A stretch of 64,000 nt of DNA, taken from DASSUW01 sp036257565 (GTDB lineage Bacteria; Actinomycetota; Thermoleophilia; Solirubrobacterales; Solirubrobacteraceae). Under the pieces are notes generated by a model that worked only from the letters and a program-made list of their open reading frames with translations, did not search any database and was not told where the DNA came from. Location: positions 1-64,000 of the forward strand of contig DATAFH010000047.1 in assembly GCA_036257565.1 (NCBI GenBank). The letters run 5' to 3'. Below, in pieces: positions 9,882 through 18,451 of the stretch (positions are counted from its first letter, which is position 1; each line of letters begins with the position of its first letter). Made by a program: the position numbers and the translations under genes.

Positions 9882-10814
9882 GGCGCGCAGCGGCACGGGC
9901 GCGGCGTCGAACCGCGTCACGCGCTGCAGTGCGGCGACGCGCTCGGCGATCTCGTCGCCCGTCAGCGTCTGCATCCGCTCGGTGCCGAAGGCCTCGACGT
10001 TGAAGGAGCCCAGGGCGGTCCCGTAGGCGATGGCGCGCCGCAGCAGCTCGTCGCTCAGCTCCTCGCCGGCGTGAGCGGCGACGTAACCCATGAAGCCGCC
10101 CGCAAACGTGTCGCCGGCGCCCGTGGGGTCCACGACGTCGGCGGTGGGGAAGGCGGGGAGGCCGAAGAAGCCGTCCGGCGTGTACATGCCCGCGCCGTGC
10201 TCGCCCTGCTTGGCGATCATCACACGCGGGCCCATCTCGTGCACCGCGCGCGCGGCGCGCACGAGGTTCGGCTCGTCCGTGAGCTGCTTGACCTCCTCGT
10301 CATTGACGATCAGGCAGTCGACGCCGGCGATGGTCTGCTCGAGCGACGGCCGCGTGACCTCGATCCACATGTTCATCGTGTCCATGGCCACGAAGCGCGC
10401 CTCCGTGCACTGCTCGTGGACCGCGCGCTGGAGGTCGGGGTGGATGTTGGCCAGGAACACGGTCTCGGCAGCCCGTGAGGCCTCCGACAGCTTCGGCTCG
10501 AAGTCGGCGAACACGTTGAGGTCGGTCTGCAGCGTGTGGCGGACGTTCGGGTCGCGCGCGTAGCGTCCGGACCAGAAGAACGTCTTGCCGCCGGGGACGT
10601 GCTCGATGTCGTCGGTGATCACCCCGCGCTCGTGGAGCACGGCGTACTCGTCCTCGCCGAAATCGTCGCCCACGGGGCCGACCACGCGGGTCTCGGCCAG
10701 GAACGAGGAGGCGAGCGAGAAGTGCACGGCGGCGCCACCGAGCAGGCGGTTGCGCTTGCCCGTCGGCGTTTCGACGGCGTCGAAGGCGATGGATCCGACC
10801 ACGGTGAGCGTCAT
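9879..10814 (-). CDS. PfkB-family carbohydrate kinase
   Basis: 311 aa, ATG at 10814. Ribokinase/PfkB fold: N-terminal GSIAFDAVETP and GGAAVHFSLA substrate region, and the C-terminal PfkB signature DPTGAGDTFAGGFMG (about residue 245) that supplies the anion hole and catalytic aspartate. It phosphorylates a sugar or nucleoside using ATP; the substrate cannot be told from sequence. This subgroup, with TMNMWIEVTRPSLEQTI in the middle, is widespread in actinobacteria with no firm assignment. It is divergent from the DEAD-box helicase across 47 bp, so the two may share a promoter region. The stop codon lies inside repeat copy A. Confidence 0.88.
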   Translation of the reverse strand: MTLTVVGSIAFDAVETPTGKRNRLLGGAAVHFSLASSFLAETRVVGPVGDDFGEDEYAVLHERGVITDDIEHVPGGKTFFWSGRYARDPNVRHTLQTDLNVFADFEPKLSEASRAAETVFLANIHPDLQRAVHEQCTEARFVAMDTMNMWIEVTRPSLEQTIAGVDCLIVNDEEVKQLTDEPNLVRAARAVHEMGPRVMIAKQGEHGAGMYTPDGFFGLPAFPTADVVDPTGAGDTFAGGFMGYVAAHAGEELSDELLRRAIAYGTALGSFNVEAFGTERMQTLTGDEIAERVAALQRVTRFDAAPVPLRA

Positions 10815-10861
10815 CGGGCGGGCAGAGTAGTAGCCCGGCCGTCATAAGCTGAACCGCGCAG

Positions 10862-12286
10862 ATGCCGACCTTCGCCGACCTCGGGCTGTCCGAGGACATC
10901 CTCGCGGCGCTCCGCGACGTGGGCTACGAGACACCGAGCCCGATCCAGGAGCAGGCGATCCCCGTGCTGCTCGAAGGCCGCGACGTGATCGGCCAGGCGC
11001 AGACGGGAACGGGCAAGACCGCCGCCTTCGGGCTGCCGATGATCCAGTCGGTCGACGCCGACGACCCCGACGTCCAGGCGCTCGTCCTCACGCCGACGCG
11101 TGAGCTGTGCATCCAGGTCACGCAGGCGCTGCGGACCTACGGCGCGCGGAAGGGCATCAACCCCGTCGCCGTCTTCGGCGGGGCGCCGATCCGCGACCAG
11201 CAGGCGTACCTGAAGGGCGGTGCGCCGATCGTGGTCGGCACCGTGGGCCGCGTGCTCGACCTGATCTCGCGCCACTCGCTGATGCTGCATTCGTGCCGCT
11301 ACGTGGTGCTCGACGAGGCCGACGAGATGCTCGACCTCGGCTTCCTCGAGGACGTCGAGAGGATCCTCTCCTACACGCCGGGCGGCCGCCAGACGGCGCT
11401 CTTCAGCGCCACCATGCCGGCGCCGATCCGCGCGCTGGCCGAGCGCCACCTGTACGACCCGGAGATGATCAAGGTCAAGGCGGCGACGCTGACGATCGAC
11501 ACCGTCGAACAGTTCTTCCTCGAGACCAAGCCCGCCGACAAGGTGGCCTCGCTCGTCCGCGTGCTCGAGGCGGAGCGCCCGACGCAGGCGATCGTCTTCG
11601 CGCGCACGAAGATCCGCACCGAGCAGCTCTACCGCACGCTGCGCGACAAGGGCATGAACGTCAAGGCCCTGCACGGCGACATGTCCCAGGGCGCGCGTGA
11701 CGGCGTGATGATCTCGTTCAAGGGCGGGCGTGTGCCGGTGCTCGTGGCCACCGACGTCGCCGCCCGCGGGCTGGACATCGCCGACGTGACGCACATCGTG
11801 AACTTCGACGTGCCGACCTCGCCCGACGTCTACGTGCACCGCATCGGCCGCACGGGCCGCGTCGGCCGCTCGGGGCGGGCGATCACGTTCATCGAGCCGC
11901 GCCAGCGGCGCGACCTCGAGGCGATCGAGAAGCACGCCGGCACGCAGGTGGCGCCGTGGACGGACGGCGCCCACGTAGCACCCGTGCGCACGAAGGAGCC
12001 GCCGCGGCGGCACCGCAAGCCGCACGACCAGGGCGGCGAGCTGAACGGCGCCTTCGCGAAGCTGATCGCCTCGGGCGGGCGCCGTGCCGGGCTGGTGGAG
12101 GCGGACATCATCCACGCGGTCACCTCGCAGGCGGGCCTCGACGGCGAGGCGGTGCGCAACGTCCGCGTGCTCGAGCGCTTCGCGCTGCTCGAGGTCCCGG
12201 CCGGCGAGGCGGGCCGGGTGGCGGGCGCCGTGGACGGCACCGCGGTGCGCGGCCACACCCTGCGGATCGAGCCCACAAGAGACTGA
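10862..12286 (+). CDS. deaD: DEAD-box ATP-dependent RNA helicase with DbpA-type RNA-binding domain
   Basis: 474 aa. All helicase motifs are visible in order: Q motif (YETPSPIQEQAIP), I (AQTGTGKTAAF), Ia (PTRELCIQV), II (DEADEM), III (SATMP), and IV-VI ending HRIGRTGRVGRSG. After a basic linker, the last 75 residues (FAKLIASGGRRAGLVEADII to the end) match the DbpA/DeaD C-terminal RNA-binding domain. It unwinds structured RNA, probably in ribosome assembly or cold-stress mRNA handling. No Shine-Dalgarno sequence precedes the ATG. A hairpin follows the stop codon. Confidence 0.93.
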   Translation: MPTFADLGLSEDILAALRDVGYETPSPIQEQAIPVLLEGRDVIGQAQTGTGKTAAFGLPMIQSVDADDPDVQALVLTPTRELCIQVTQALRTYGARKGINPVAVFGGAPIRDQQAYLKGGAPIVVGTVGRVLDLISRHSLMLHSCRYVVLDEADEMLDLGFLEDVERILSYTPGGRQTALFSATMPAPIRALAERHLYDPEMIKVKAATLTIDTVEQFFLETKPADKVASLVRVLEAERPTQAIVFARTKIRTEQLYRTLRDKGMNVKALHGDMSQGARDGVMISFKGGRVPVLVATDVAARGLDIADVTHIVNFDVPTSPDVYVHRIGRTGRVGRSGRAITFIEPRQRRDLEAIEKHAGTQVAPWTDGAHVAPVRTKEPPRRHRKPHDQGGELNGAFAKLIASGGRRAGLVEADIIHAVTSQAGLDGEAVRNVRVLERFALLEVPAGEAGRVAGAVDGTAVRGHTLRIEPTRD

Positions 12287-12296
12287 GTGCGGCTGA

Positions 12297-12320
12297 CTCA
12301 CCCTCGCAAGCTCGGGTGAG
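12297..12320 (+). terminator. Hairpin after the RNA helicase
   Basis: CTCACCC (12297-12303) pairs with GGGTGAG (12314-12320) around a 10-nt loop, 11 nt after the helicase stop and 18 nt before the cyclophilin start. No T run follows, as is common for high-GC actinobacterial terminators. Confidence 0.55.
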
Positions 12321-12337
12321 CGCCTTAGCATGCATGC

Positions 12338-12796
12338 ATGTCCCAGATGACAATGACCACGAATCACGGCGACATCGTGCTCGAGCTGTTCGACGAGGAC
12401 GCGCCGGAGACCGTGAACAACTTCCGACGCCTGGCCGAGGACGGCTTCTACGACGGGCTAATCTTCCACCGCGTGATCCCCGACTTCATGATCCAGGGCG
12501 GCTGCCCGCAGGGAACGGGCACCGGCGGCCCCGGCTACACGTTCAAGGACGAGATCAACGACCACAAGATCGTCAAGGGCGCGCTCGCGATGGCCAACGC
12601 GGGCCCTGACACGAACGGCTCCCAGTTCTTCATCGTCACGACCGCGGCCGCGCCGTGGCTCGACGGCAAGCACACGGTGTTCGGCGAGGTGCGCGTGGGC
12701 ATGGACGTGGTCGACACGATCGGCACGCTCCCCACCGACGCACGCGACCGGCCGACGCAGGAGGCCCGCATCGAGCGCGTAGCCGCCACGGGCTGA
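12338..12796 (+). CDS. ppiB: Peptidyl-prolyl cis-trans isomerase (cyclophilin)
   Basis: 152 aa. Catalyses proline cis-trans isomerisation during protein folding; no signal peptide, so cytosolic. Cyclophilin landmarks: FHRVIPDFMIQGG (active-site Arg, Phe, Met, Gln), GPDTNGSQFFI and LDGKHTVFGEV (the usual active-site Trp is replaced by His, a common bacterial variant). It may start at ATG 12338 or at a nearby in-frame ATG (MTMTTNHGD). Its stop overlaps the start of the aldehyde dehydrogenase (ATGA), indicating co-transcription, though a functional link is not obvious. Confidence 0.94.
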   Translation: MSQMTMTTNHGDIVLELFDEDAPETVNNFRRLAEDGFYDGLIFHRVIPDFMIQGGCPQGTGTGGPGYTFKDEINDHKIVKGALAMANAGPDTNGSQFFIVTTAAAPWLDGKHTVFGEVRVGMDVVDTIGTLPTDARDRPTQEARIERVAATG

Positions 12797-14310
12797 TGGC
12801 CAACGTCGAGCGCCCCACCGAGAAGATCGAGGTCTCCAACCCGGCCACGGGCCAGGTCATCCGCAGCGTCCCCGCCACCTCGCCGGAGGACCTATCGGCG
12901 ATGGTCGAGCGCGCACGGGCTGCTCAGGTGGGCTGGGAGGCGCTCGGCTTCGATGGTCGCGGGCGGGTGCTGCGGCGGATGCAGAAGTGGCTGGTCGACA
13001 ACTCCGACCGGGTAGTGCGCACGCTCGTCGAGGAAACGGGCAAGACGTGGGAGGACGCGGCGTTCGCCGAGGTCACGTACGGAGCGGGGGCGCTCGGCTT
13101 CTGGGCGCGCCGCGCGCCGAAGTACCTGGCCGACGAGCGCATCCGCCCGGCGACCGTGTACGGAGCGGGCCGAAAGCTCGTCGTCCGCTACCGGCCGGTC
13201 GGCGTGGTCGGTGTGATCGGGCCCTGGAACTACCCGCTCACGAACTCGTTCGGTGATGCAATCCCGGCGCTGGCCGCCGGCAACGCGGTCGTTCTCAAGC
13301 CCTCCCACGTCACGCCGCTCACCTCACTGCTGCTGGCCGACGGCATGCGGGAGTGCGGCCTGCCCGAGGACGTGCTCCAGGTCGCCGTCGGCGGTGGGGG
13401 GATCGGCTCGGCGCTCGTCGACGCCGTGGACTTCGTGATGTTCACCGGCTCGACGGAGACCGGCAAGAAGGTGATGGCGCAGGCGGCGCAGACGCTCACG
13501 CCGGTGTCGCTCGAGCTCGGCGGCAAGGACCCGATGATCGTGCTCGCCGACGCCGACCTCGAGCGGGCGGCCAACGCGGCCACCTACTACGCGATGCAGA
13601 ACGGCGGCCAGACATGCGTGTCGGTCGAGCGCGTGTACGTGGAGGCGCCGATCTACGATCGCTTCGTCGACGCCGTCACCGAGCGGGTGCAGGCACTCCG
13701 GCAGGGCGTGCCGGGCGGCCCGGGAACCGTCGAGGTCGGGGCGGTCACGTTCGGGCCGCAGCTCGACATCGTGCGCCGACACGTCGAGCAGGCCCGCGAG
13801 GCGGGGGCGCGGATCACGACGGGCGGGCACGCGCGGGACGGGGGCGGGCGCTTCTTCGAGCCCACCGTGCTGGCCGACGTCGACCACTCGATGGACGCGA
13901 TGCGCGAGGAGACGTTCGGGCCGACGCTGCCGGTCATGAAGGTCGCCGACGCCGACGAGGCGGTGAGGTTGGCCAACGACTCCCCGTACGGCCTCGGCGC
14001 TTCCGTGTGGACGAAGGACCGCTCACGCGGCGAGGCGATCGCGCGCCGGCTGGAGAGCGGCTTCGCCTGCATCAACGACGCGAACCTCAACTACTACGCC
14101 TACGAGCTGCCGATGGGCGGCTGGAAGGAGTCGGGGCTCGGCGTGCGCCACGGCGCCGGCGGGATCCGCAAGTACACCCGCCAGCAGGCGCTCTATGTCA
14201 CCCGCTACGCGCGGAGCCGCGACCCGCACTACTTCCCGTACGCGGCGAAGCGATCGAAGCTACTCAACCGCCTCACCCGGCTGTGGTACGGCCGGGGCCG
14301 GCGCCGGTAG
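12796..14310 (+). CDS. NAD(P)-dependent aldehyde dehydrogenase
   Basis: 504 aa from ATG 12796, which overlaps the cyclophilin stop. ALDH superfamily: cofactor region IGPWNYPLTNSFGDAIPALA and AGNAVVLKPS, catalytic glutamate in LELGGKDPMIV (about residue 240) and catalytic cysteine in GGQTCVSVERVYVE (about 275), plus the C-terminal EETFGPTLPVMKV and SGFACINDANLNY. It oxidises an aldehyde to the acid; the N-terminal IEVSNPATGQVI resembles succinate-semialdehyde-type enzymes, but substrate is unassigned. The C-terminal tail (YARSRDPHYFPYAAKRSKLL) is longer and more basic than usual and may contact the membrane. The last 51 bp overlap the truncated phosphotransferase on the other strand. Confidence 0.92.
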   Translation: MANVERPTEKIEVSNPATGQVIRSVPATSPEDLSAMVERARAAQVGWEALGFDGRGRVLRRMQKWLVDNSDRVVRTLVEETGKTWEDAAFAEVTYGAGALGFWARRAPKYLADERIRPATVYGAGRKLVVRYRPVGVVGVIGPWNYPLTNSFGDAIPALAAGNAVVLKPSHVTPLTSLLLADGMRECGLPEDVLQVAVGGGGIGSALVDAVDFVMFTGSTETGKKVMAQAAQTLTPVSLELGGKDPMIVLADADLERAANAATYYAMQNGGQTCVSVERVYVEAPIYDRFVDAVTERVQALRQGVPGGPGTVEVGAVTFGPQLDIVRRHVEQAREAGARITTGGHARDGGGRFFEPTVLADVDHSMDAMREETFGPTLPVMKVADADEAVRLANDSPYGLGASVWTKDRSRGEAIARRLESGFACINDANLNYYAYELPMGGWKESGLGVRHGAGGIRKYTRQQALYVTRYARSRDPHYFPYAAKRSKLLNRLTRLWYGRGRRR

Positions 14311-14946
14311 CCGTCGCCTCGCCTCGGGGGACTCGGGGCGGTGGGCGGCCAGCCACTCGGTCACGCGCTCCATGACCGGCAGCTCGCGCGTGCGGTTGTG
14401 CTCCCACAGGCCGCCGAAGCGGCGCAGCTGGCGCTCGAGGTAGCCCGTCGGCTTGCCGAACCCCTCGAGGCCGCAGGCCCGCCAGTCGACGGCGTGCAGC
14501 TCGCCCAGCGCGTCGACCAACTCGGCGCCGATGTCCGCGTGCTGGGCGGCGAGCTCGTCCGGCACGGTCGAGGTGAGCACGTGGCCCTCGAGGCGCTCCA
14601 CCACGTAGAACGGGGCGCCGATCACCGCCGGGTCGTCGCAGGTGGCGAGCACGCGCGGCGTGCGGGCCGCGGTGGGCTCCAGGGCGGTGAGCAGCCGCGC
14701 CTCGCGCAGCACGTCGTGCGCGGAGGGCGGGAGCGGCGGCCGCGGGGGCCGGCGCAGGACCCACGCGCCACCGTTGCGGTGTACGAGGTACGTGACATTC
14801 GAGTGGCCCTCGCCGACCGGCTCGGCCTCGAGCGGGCCCTCACCGAGCTCCCGTGCGTCGAAGAACGCCTCCAGCGGCCGGCGCCCGAGCAGCGGCGGCA
14901 GCGCCTGCGCGGCCGCCTGCTCCGGCGTGTCGACGATGGCGCTCAC
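14260..14946 (-). pseudogene. Truncated APH-family phosphotransferase
   Basis: The 228-residue reading frame begins like a complete aminoglycoside/homoserine-type phosphotransferase of the acyl-CoA dehydrogenase-associated kind. It has the ATP-binding loop GEGHSNVTYLV, WVLRRPPRPPLPPSAHDVLR, and FYVVERLEGHVL to YLERQLRRFGGLW. It stops being recognisable at EWLAAHRPESPEARRR, just before where the family has its catalytic HGDxRLxN loop and magnesium-binding aspartate. The remaining tail is proline-rich and overlaps the ALDH 3' end by 51 bp. Family members are normally about 340 aa. I call it a 3'-truncated, catalytically dead gene; a regulatory role for the fragment is conceivable but unsupported. 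Confidence 0.7.
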
Positions 14947-14995
14947 CGGTCCCGCACCGTACCCTGATGCTCTAGGGGCCTATTCACGGACTCGG

Positions 14996-16378
14996 TTGAC
15001 CCATCGCCTTACTGTCGTTGCGCTGCTGGCGCTGCTCGCCCTCCCGGCGGCGGCTGCCGCGTCGCCGCGCCAGGTCATGTCGTTCGAGGCGCCCACCGAC
15101 CTACTCGACTACACACGCGCGCAGACGCTGCGCGAGATCCGGGCGTTCGGCGTCACCCAAGTCCGCCAGGTCGTGTACTGGCGTGATTTCGCGCCGTCGC
15201 CGGACCGCAAGCGCAAGCCGGACTTCGACGCGGCCGACCCGGACGCCTACCCGCGCGGCACGTGGACGCGGCTGGACGGCCTCATGGCGGCCGCGCGCCG
15301 GCAGGGCATCGCGGTCATGCTCACGCCGACAGGGCCGGTGCCGACGTGGGCGACGGCGAGCAGGAAGGACGACGTCGACCGCCCGAGCAGCCGCCTGTTC
15401 GAGCAGTGGGTGAAGGCGCTCGCCCTGCGGTACGGCGACGACGTCGACACGTGGTCGATCTGGAACGAGCCCAACCAGCCGCAGTTCCTGATGCCGCAGT
15501 ACCGCAAGGGCAAGCCGTTCTCCCCGCTGCTGTATCGCAACCTCTACCGAGCCGCCCACCGCGCCATCCGCTCCGTGCCCGGCAACCGGCGCGACACGAT
15601 CCTGCTCGGCGAGACCGCGCCGCGCGGGGACAGCGCGATCGTGCATCCGCTGCGCTTCCTGCGGGGCGTCGCCTGCCTGGACACGGACTACAAGCGGGAG
15701 GGGTCCTGTGTGCCGCTGCGGACCGACGGCTACGCGCACCACGCCTACACGGGCAAGCCGGGTCCGCGCTCCGAGCCGGAGCACAAGGACGACGTCACGA
15801 TCGGCGTGCTACCGCGGCTCGTGCAGGCGCTCGACCGCGCCGGGCGGACGGGGCGGCTGCCGCGGCGCCTGCCGATCTACCTGACCCAGTTCGGGGTCCA
15901 GTCCTTCCCCGACGAGCAGTCGGGCGTGCCGCTCGAGCGCCAGCCGGCCGACTACGCGATCGCCGAGCACATCGCGTACGTGACGCGGCGGGTCGCGCTG
16001 TTCTCCCAGTACCTGATGCGCGACGACGCCCCGCGGGAGGACGGCTACCGCTTCCGCGGATTCGAGAGCGGCCTGCGGAGGAGCGACGGTCGCGCCAAGC
16101 CCGCGTATCGCGCGTTCGCGAACCCGCTGGCCGTCGAGCAGTACGGGCGCAGCGACGTGCTGTGGGGGCTGCTCCGCCCGCAGCGCTTGGCCACGAAGGT
16201 GACGATCCAGGTGCGCCGGCCGGGGTCGCGCCGCTGGCGGCGGCTGCGGCGGCTCACGACGACCGTCACCGGCGTCTACGGGGTGCGCGTGCGCCACCGG
16301 AACGGGCAGCGCTACCGCGTGCGCTGGACGACCGAGAGCGGTCGCGAGCGCACCGGGCCTCCAGTCCGCGCCTACTGA
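14996..16378 (+). CDS. Secreted glycoside-hydrolase-like protein (clan GH-A fold)
   Basis: 460 aa from TTG 14996, chosen because it gives a signal peptide (MTHRLTVVALLALLALPAAA); an ATG at 14936 would overlap the divergent gene. TIM-barrel glycosidase: FGVTQVRQVVYWRDF, the acid/base glutamate in WSIWNEPNQP (about residue 160), DGYAHHAYTG, and the strand where the nucleophile normally sits reading IYLTQFGVQS, so the usual Glu is Gln. A roughly 80-residue basic beta-rich C-terminal domain follows. The fold is clear, but retaining hydrolysis is doubtful; it may bind a polysaccharide or use a different residue. Confidence 0.8.
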   Translation: MTHRLTVVALLALLALPAAAAASPRQVMSFEAPTDLLDYTRAQTLREIRAFGVTQVRQVVYWRDFAPSPDRKRKPDFDAADPDAYPRGTWTRLDGLMAAARRQGIAVMLTPTGPVPTWATASRKDDVDRPSSRLFEQWVKALALRYGDDVDTWSIWNEPNQPQFLMPQYRKGKPFSPLLYRNLYRAAHRAIRSVPGNRRDTILLGETAPRGDSAIVHPLRFLRGVACLDTDYKREGSCVPLRTDGYAHHAYTGKPGPRSEPEHKDDVTIGVLPRLVQALDRAGRTGRLPRRLPIYLTQFGVQSFPDEQSGVPLERQPADYAIAEHIAYVTRRVALFSQYLMRDDAPREDGYRFRGFESGLRRSDGRAKPAYRAFANPLAVEQYGRSDVLWGLLRPQRLATKVTIQVRRPGSRRWRRLRRLTTTVTGVYGVRVRHRNGQRYRVRWTTESGRERTGPPVRAY

Positions 16379-16414
16379 GCCGCGGATCTTCTTGGACAGA
16401 CCCTGGACGGATGT

Positions 16415-16432
16415 CGGGCGCGCGGGCGCCCG
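16415..16432 (+). terminator. GC hairpin downstream of the glycosidase-like gene
   Basis: CGGGCGC (16415-16421) pairs with GCGCCCG (16426-16432) around a 4-nt loop, 37 nt after the stop codon. It is flanked by a repeated GGACGGATG. Probable factor-assisted terminator; no T tract. Confidence 0.4.
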
Positions 16433-16502
16433 GTTGGACGGATGGACGAATGGGGTCGCGGCCCGATCCGCCATGCGGCCACGGACGACGATCCATGAAG
16501 CC

Positions 16503-16910
16503 ATGAACGTGTCCCGGCATCACCTCATGGGGCTCGGAGTGATGGACTGCTCCGGGGAAGCGATCGGGCAGGTTGTGGACACGTGGCCCGACGACGGGGG
16601 ATGGGAGGTCGAGCTCGTGGTCGTGCGGCTGCTCCGCTTCGGCGAGCGCCGCATGCTCCCCGTCGTCGACGGACGTGTGGTGGGAGAATGGCTCCAGGCG
16701 CCGTACACCCGCACGCAGATCGAGGACGCCCCCGCTCCCGACGGGGGCGTCCACCGGGCCGACGATCCGTATCGCGCCATGTACTACTGGCAGTTCGAGG
16801 AAATCGCCGGCGCGGGTAAGGTGACGGCGCAATGGCGCCGCAGCTCTGGCTTCTTCGCCACGGGGAGGCCGTCCCCCACGAGTCCAAGCCCGACTCCGAT
16901 CGCGAGCTGA
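16503..16910 (+). CDS. PRC-barrel-like protein
   Basis: 135 aa from ATG 16503 (MNVSRHHLMGLGVMDCSGEA). The first 75 residues look like a PRC-barrel beta-fold: a G-x-V-x-D turn (AIGQVVDTWPDDGG) followed by paired strands VELVVVRLLRFGERRMLPVV and a conserved Y..R...AP ending. Such domains mediate protein or RNA contacts. The frame extends 79 bp into the sixA gene, so the last 26 residues (RRSSGFFATG to the end) are encoded in DNA also used by sixA in another frame. Exact function unknown. Confidence 0.65.
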   Translation: MNVSRHHLMGLGVMDCSGEAIGQVVDTWPDDGGWEVELVVVRLLRFGERRMLPVVDGRVVGEWLQAPYTRTQIEDAPAPDGGVHRADDPYRAMYYWQFEEIAGAGKVTAQWRRSSGFFATGRPSPTSPSPTPIAS

Positions 16911-17305
16911 CGGCTCGCGGCGAGCGGCAGTCCGTGGCCGCCGGCGAGGGGCTCGCTCGGCTCGGCGTGGAGTTCGACGCCTGCTACACGAGCCCGAAGC
17001 TGCGGGCGCTCGGGACCGCGCAGCTCGCGTGCCGGGCGCTCAACATCGAGCCGCAGATCGCCGAGTCGCTCGCCGACGGCTTCGACGTTGACGACGCGTT
17101 CGAGCTGTTGATGGCGCACGGCGACGACGCGCGGGTGCTGGTGGTGGGGCATGACCCGTCGTTCACGCAGGTCGTGCACGACCTCACGGGCGGGCGGGTC
17201 GACTTCAAGAAGGGCGGCGTGGCCGTCGTGCGCGCGCCGCGCACGGGCGGCGAGTTGCTGGCACTGCTGCGGCCACGCGAGCTCGAGTCGCTGGCACGCA
17301 GCTAG
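16832..17305 (+). CDS. sixA: Phosphohistidine phosphatase SixA-type
   Basis: 157 aa, ATG 16832 with AAGGTGA 8 nt upstream. Histidine phosphatase superfamily: the catalytic LLRHGEAVP at the N-terminus, the second arginine in SPKLRALGTAQ, and the C-terminal GHDPSFTQVVHDL histidine. SixA-like length without extra domains. It removes phosphate from phosphohistidine proteins; the partner here is unknown. It overlaps the PRC-barrel gene upstream and touches (4 bp) the convergent M20 peptidase gene. Confidence 0.88.
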   Translation: MAPQLWLLRHGEAVPHESKPDSDRELTARGERQSVAAGEGLARLGVEFDACYTSPKLRALGTAQLACRALNIEPQIAESLADGFDVDDAFELLMAHGDDARVLVVGHDPSFTQVVHDLTGGRVDFKKGGVAVVRAPRTGGELLALLRPRELESLARS

Positions 17306-18426
17306 AGAACCGCCGCCACCACGGCCAGCGCGACCTCGGCGCGCGGGGTCAGCGAGTCCTCGTGCACGAACTCCTCCGGGTTGTGCGCGCGGCCGCCGCG
17401 GGGCCCGAGGCCGTCGATGGTGACCGGGATCGCGGAGGCGAAGTGGCTCGCGTCGCTGGCGCCGCCGCGCGAGGCGGGCCTGACGGGGCGCCCGAGGGCG
17501 TGTGACGCGGTCGCCAGCACGGGTGCGACGGCGGCCTCGGAGTGCATGCCGGGCCAGCGGCGGATGAGCTCGGGGTGCAGCTGCGCGCCGCCGACCTCGG
17601 GCGGGATGGCGGCGAGGACGCGCTCGATGGCGTCCAGCTCGTCGGCGCGACAGTCGCAGTAGAGCTCGCCGCCGCCCGGGACGACGTTGAACGCCTCGCC
17701 GGAGTTGAGGATCGTGGGCACCGATGTGAGGCGGTCGGGGCCGTTCGGTGCGTGGCAGGCGGCCACGACCTGTGCGGCGGCGGCGAGCGCCAGCAGCGCG
17801 TTGTGGCCTCGGTCGGGAGCCGAGCCGGAGTGGGCGGCGCGCCCGTGGGCGGTGACGCGCACCGTCCCCGCCGCCTTACGGCGCACGACCACGCCGTCCT
17901 CGCCGTCGGCCGTCTGCTCGCCGCCCTCGAAGCACAGGCAGGCGTCGAAGCCGGCGAAGTGCGGGACGTGGGCGAGGTCGCCGGTGCGCCACTCCTCGTC
18001 GCACACGAGCAGGAGTGCGACCTGGGCGTAGGCGTCCGGGCGCCTGGCGAGCGCCCGCATGATGCCGATGGCGACCACGTCGCCGCCCTTCATGTCTATC
18101 GCGCCCGAGCCGACGAGCTTGCTGCCCTCCCGGTGCAGCGGGCGGTGAGCGTCGTGGGAGACGACGGTGTCCAGGTGGCCGAGCAGGAGGACCCTTCTGG
18201 CGCCGGTGCCGTCGAGCGTGGCGAGCAGGTCGGGCGCGTGGTCGGGGCTCGAGCACGGGATGCGCTCGATGCGGGCCTCGTCGGGCAGCAGGGCGGCGCA
18301 GACGGCCGCGCACTCGTCGGCGCCCTGCACGTCGCCCGAGGGCGAGGAGACGCCGACGAGCGCCTCCAGCTCCCGGGTGGCGCGGCGCCCGATCTCTGCG
18401 GCGGTGGCTTGCACCCAGGGGTCCAT
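17302..18426 (-). CDS. M20-family metallopeptidase (ArgE/DapE/CPG2-like)
   Basis: 374 aa from ATG 18426 (MDPWVQATAAEIG); longer upstream extension is low-complexity and unlikely. Zinc ligands of M20 are present: the H of GHLDTVVS, the D of GSGAIDMKGGD, the EE of CDEEWRTGD, and a C-terminal H (EEFVHEDS). The middle region (TVRVTAHGRAAHSGSAPDRG) is the dimerisation/lid domain with its histidine. This hydrolyses an amide or peptide bond; glutamate carboxypeptidase or aminoacylase activity is plausible, substrate unknown. Divergent from the peroxiredoxin gene across 25 bp. Confidence 0.88.
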   Translation of the reverse strand: MDPWVQATAAEIGRRATRELEALVGVSSPSGDVQGADECAAVCAALLPDEARIERIPCSSPDHAPDLLATLDGTGARRVLLLGHLDTVVSHDAHRPLHREGSKLVGSGAIDMKGGDVVAIGIMRALARRPDAYAQVALLLVCDEEWRTGDLAHVPHFAGFDACLCFEGGEQTADGEDGVVVRRKAAGTVRVTAHGRAAHSGSAPDRGHNALLALAAAAQVVAACHAPNGPDRLTSVPTILNSGEAFNVVPGGGELYCDCRADELDAIERVLAAIPPEVGGAQLHPELIRRWPGMHSEAAVAPVLATASHALGRPVRPASRGGASDASHFASAIPVTIDGLGPRGGRAHNPEEFVHEDSLTPRAEVALAVVAAVL

Positions 18427-18451
18427 GAGGCGCCACGGTACTGTCTCGCGG

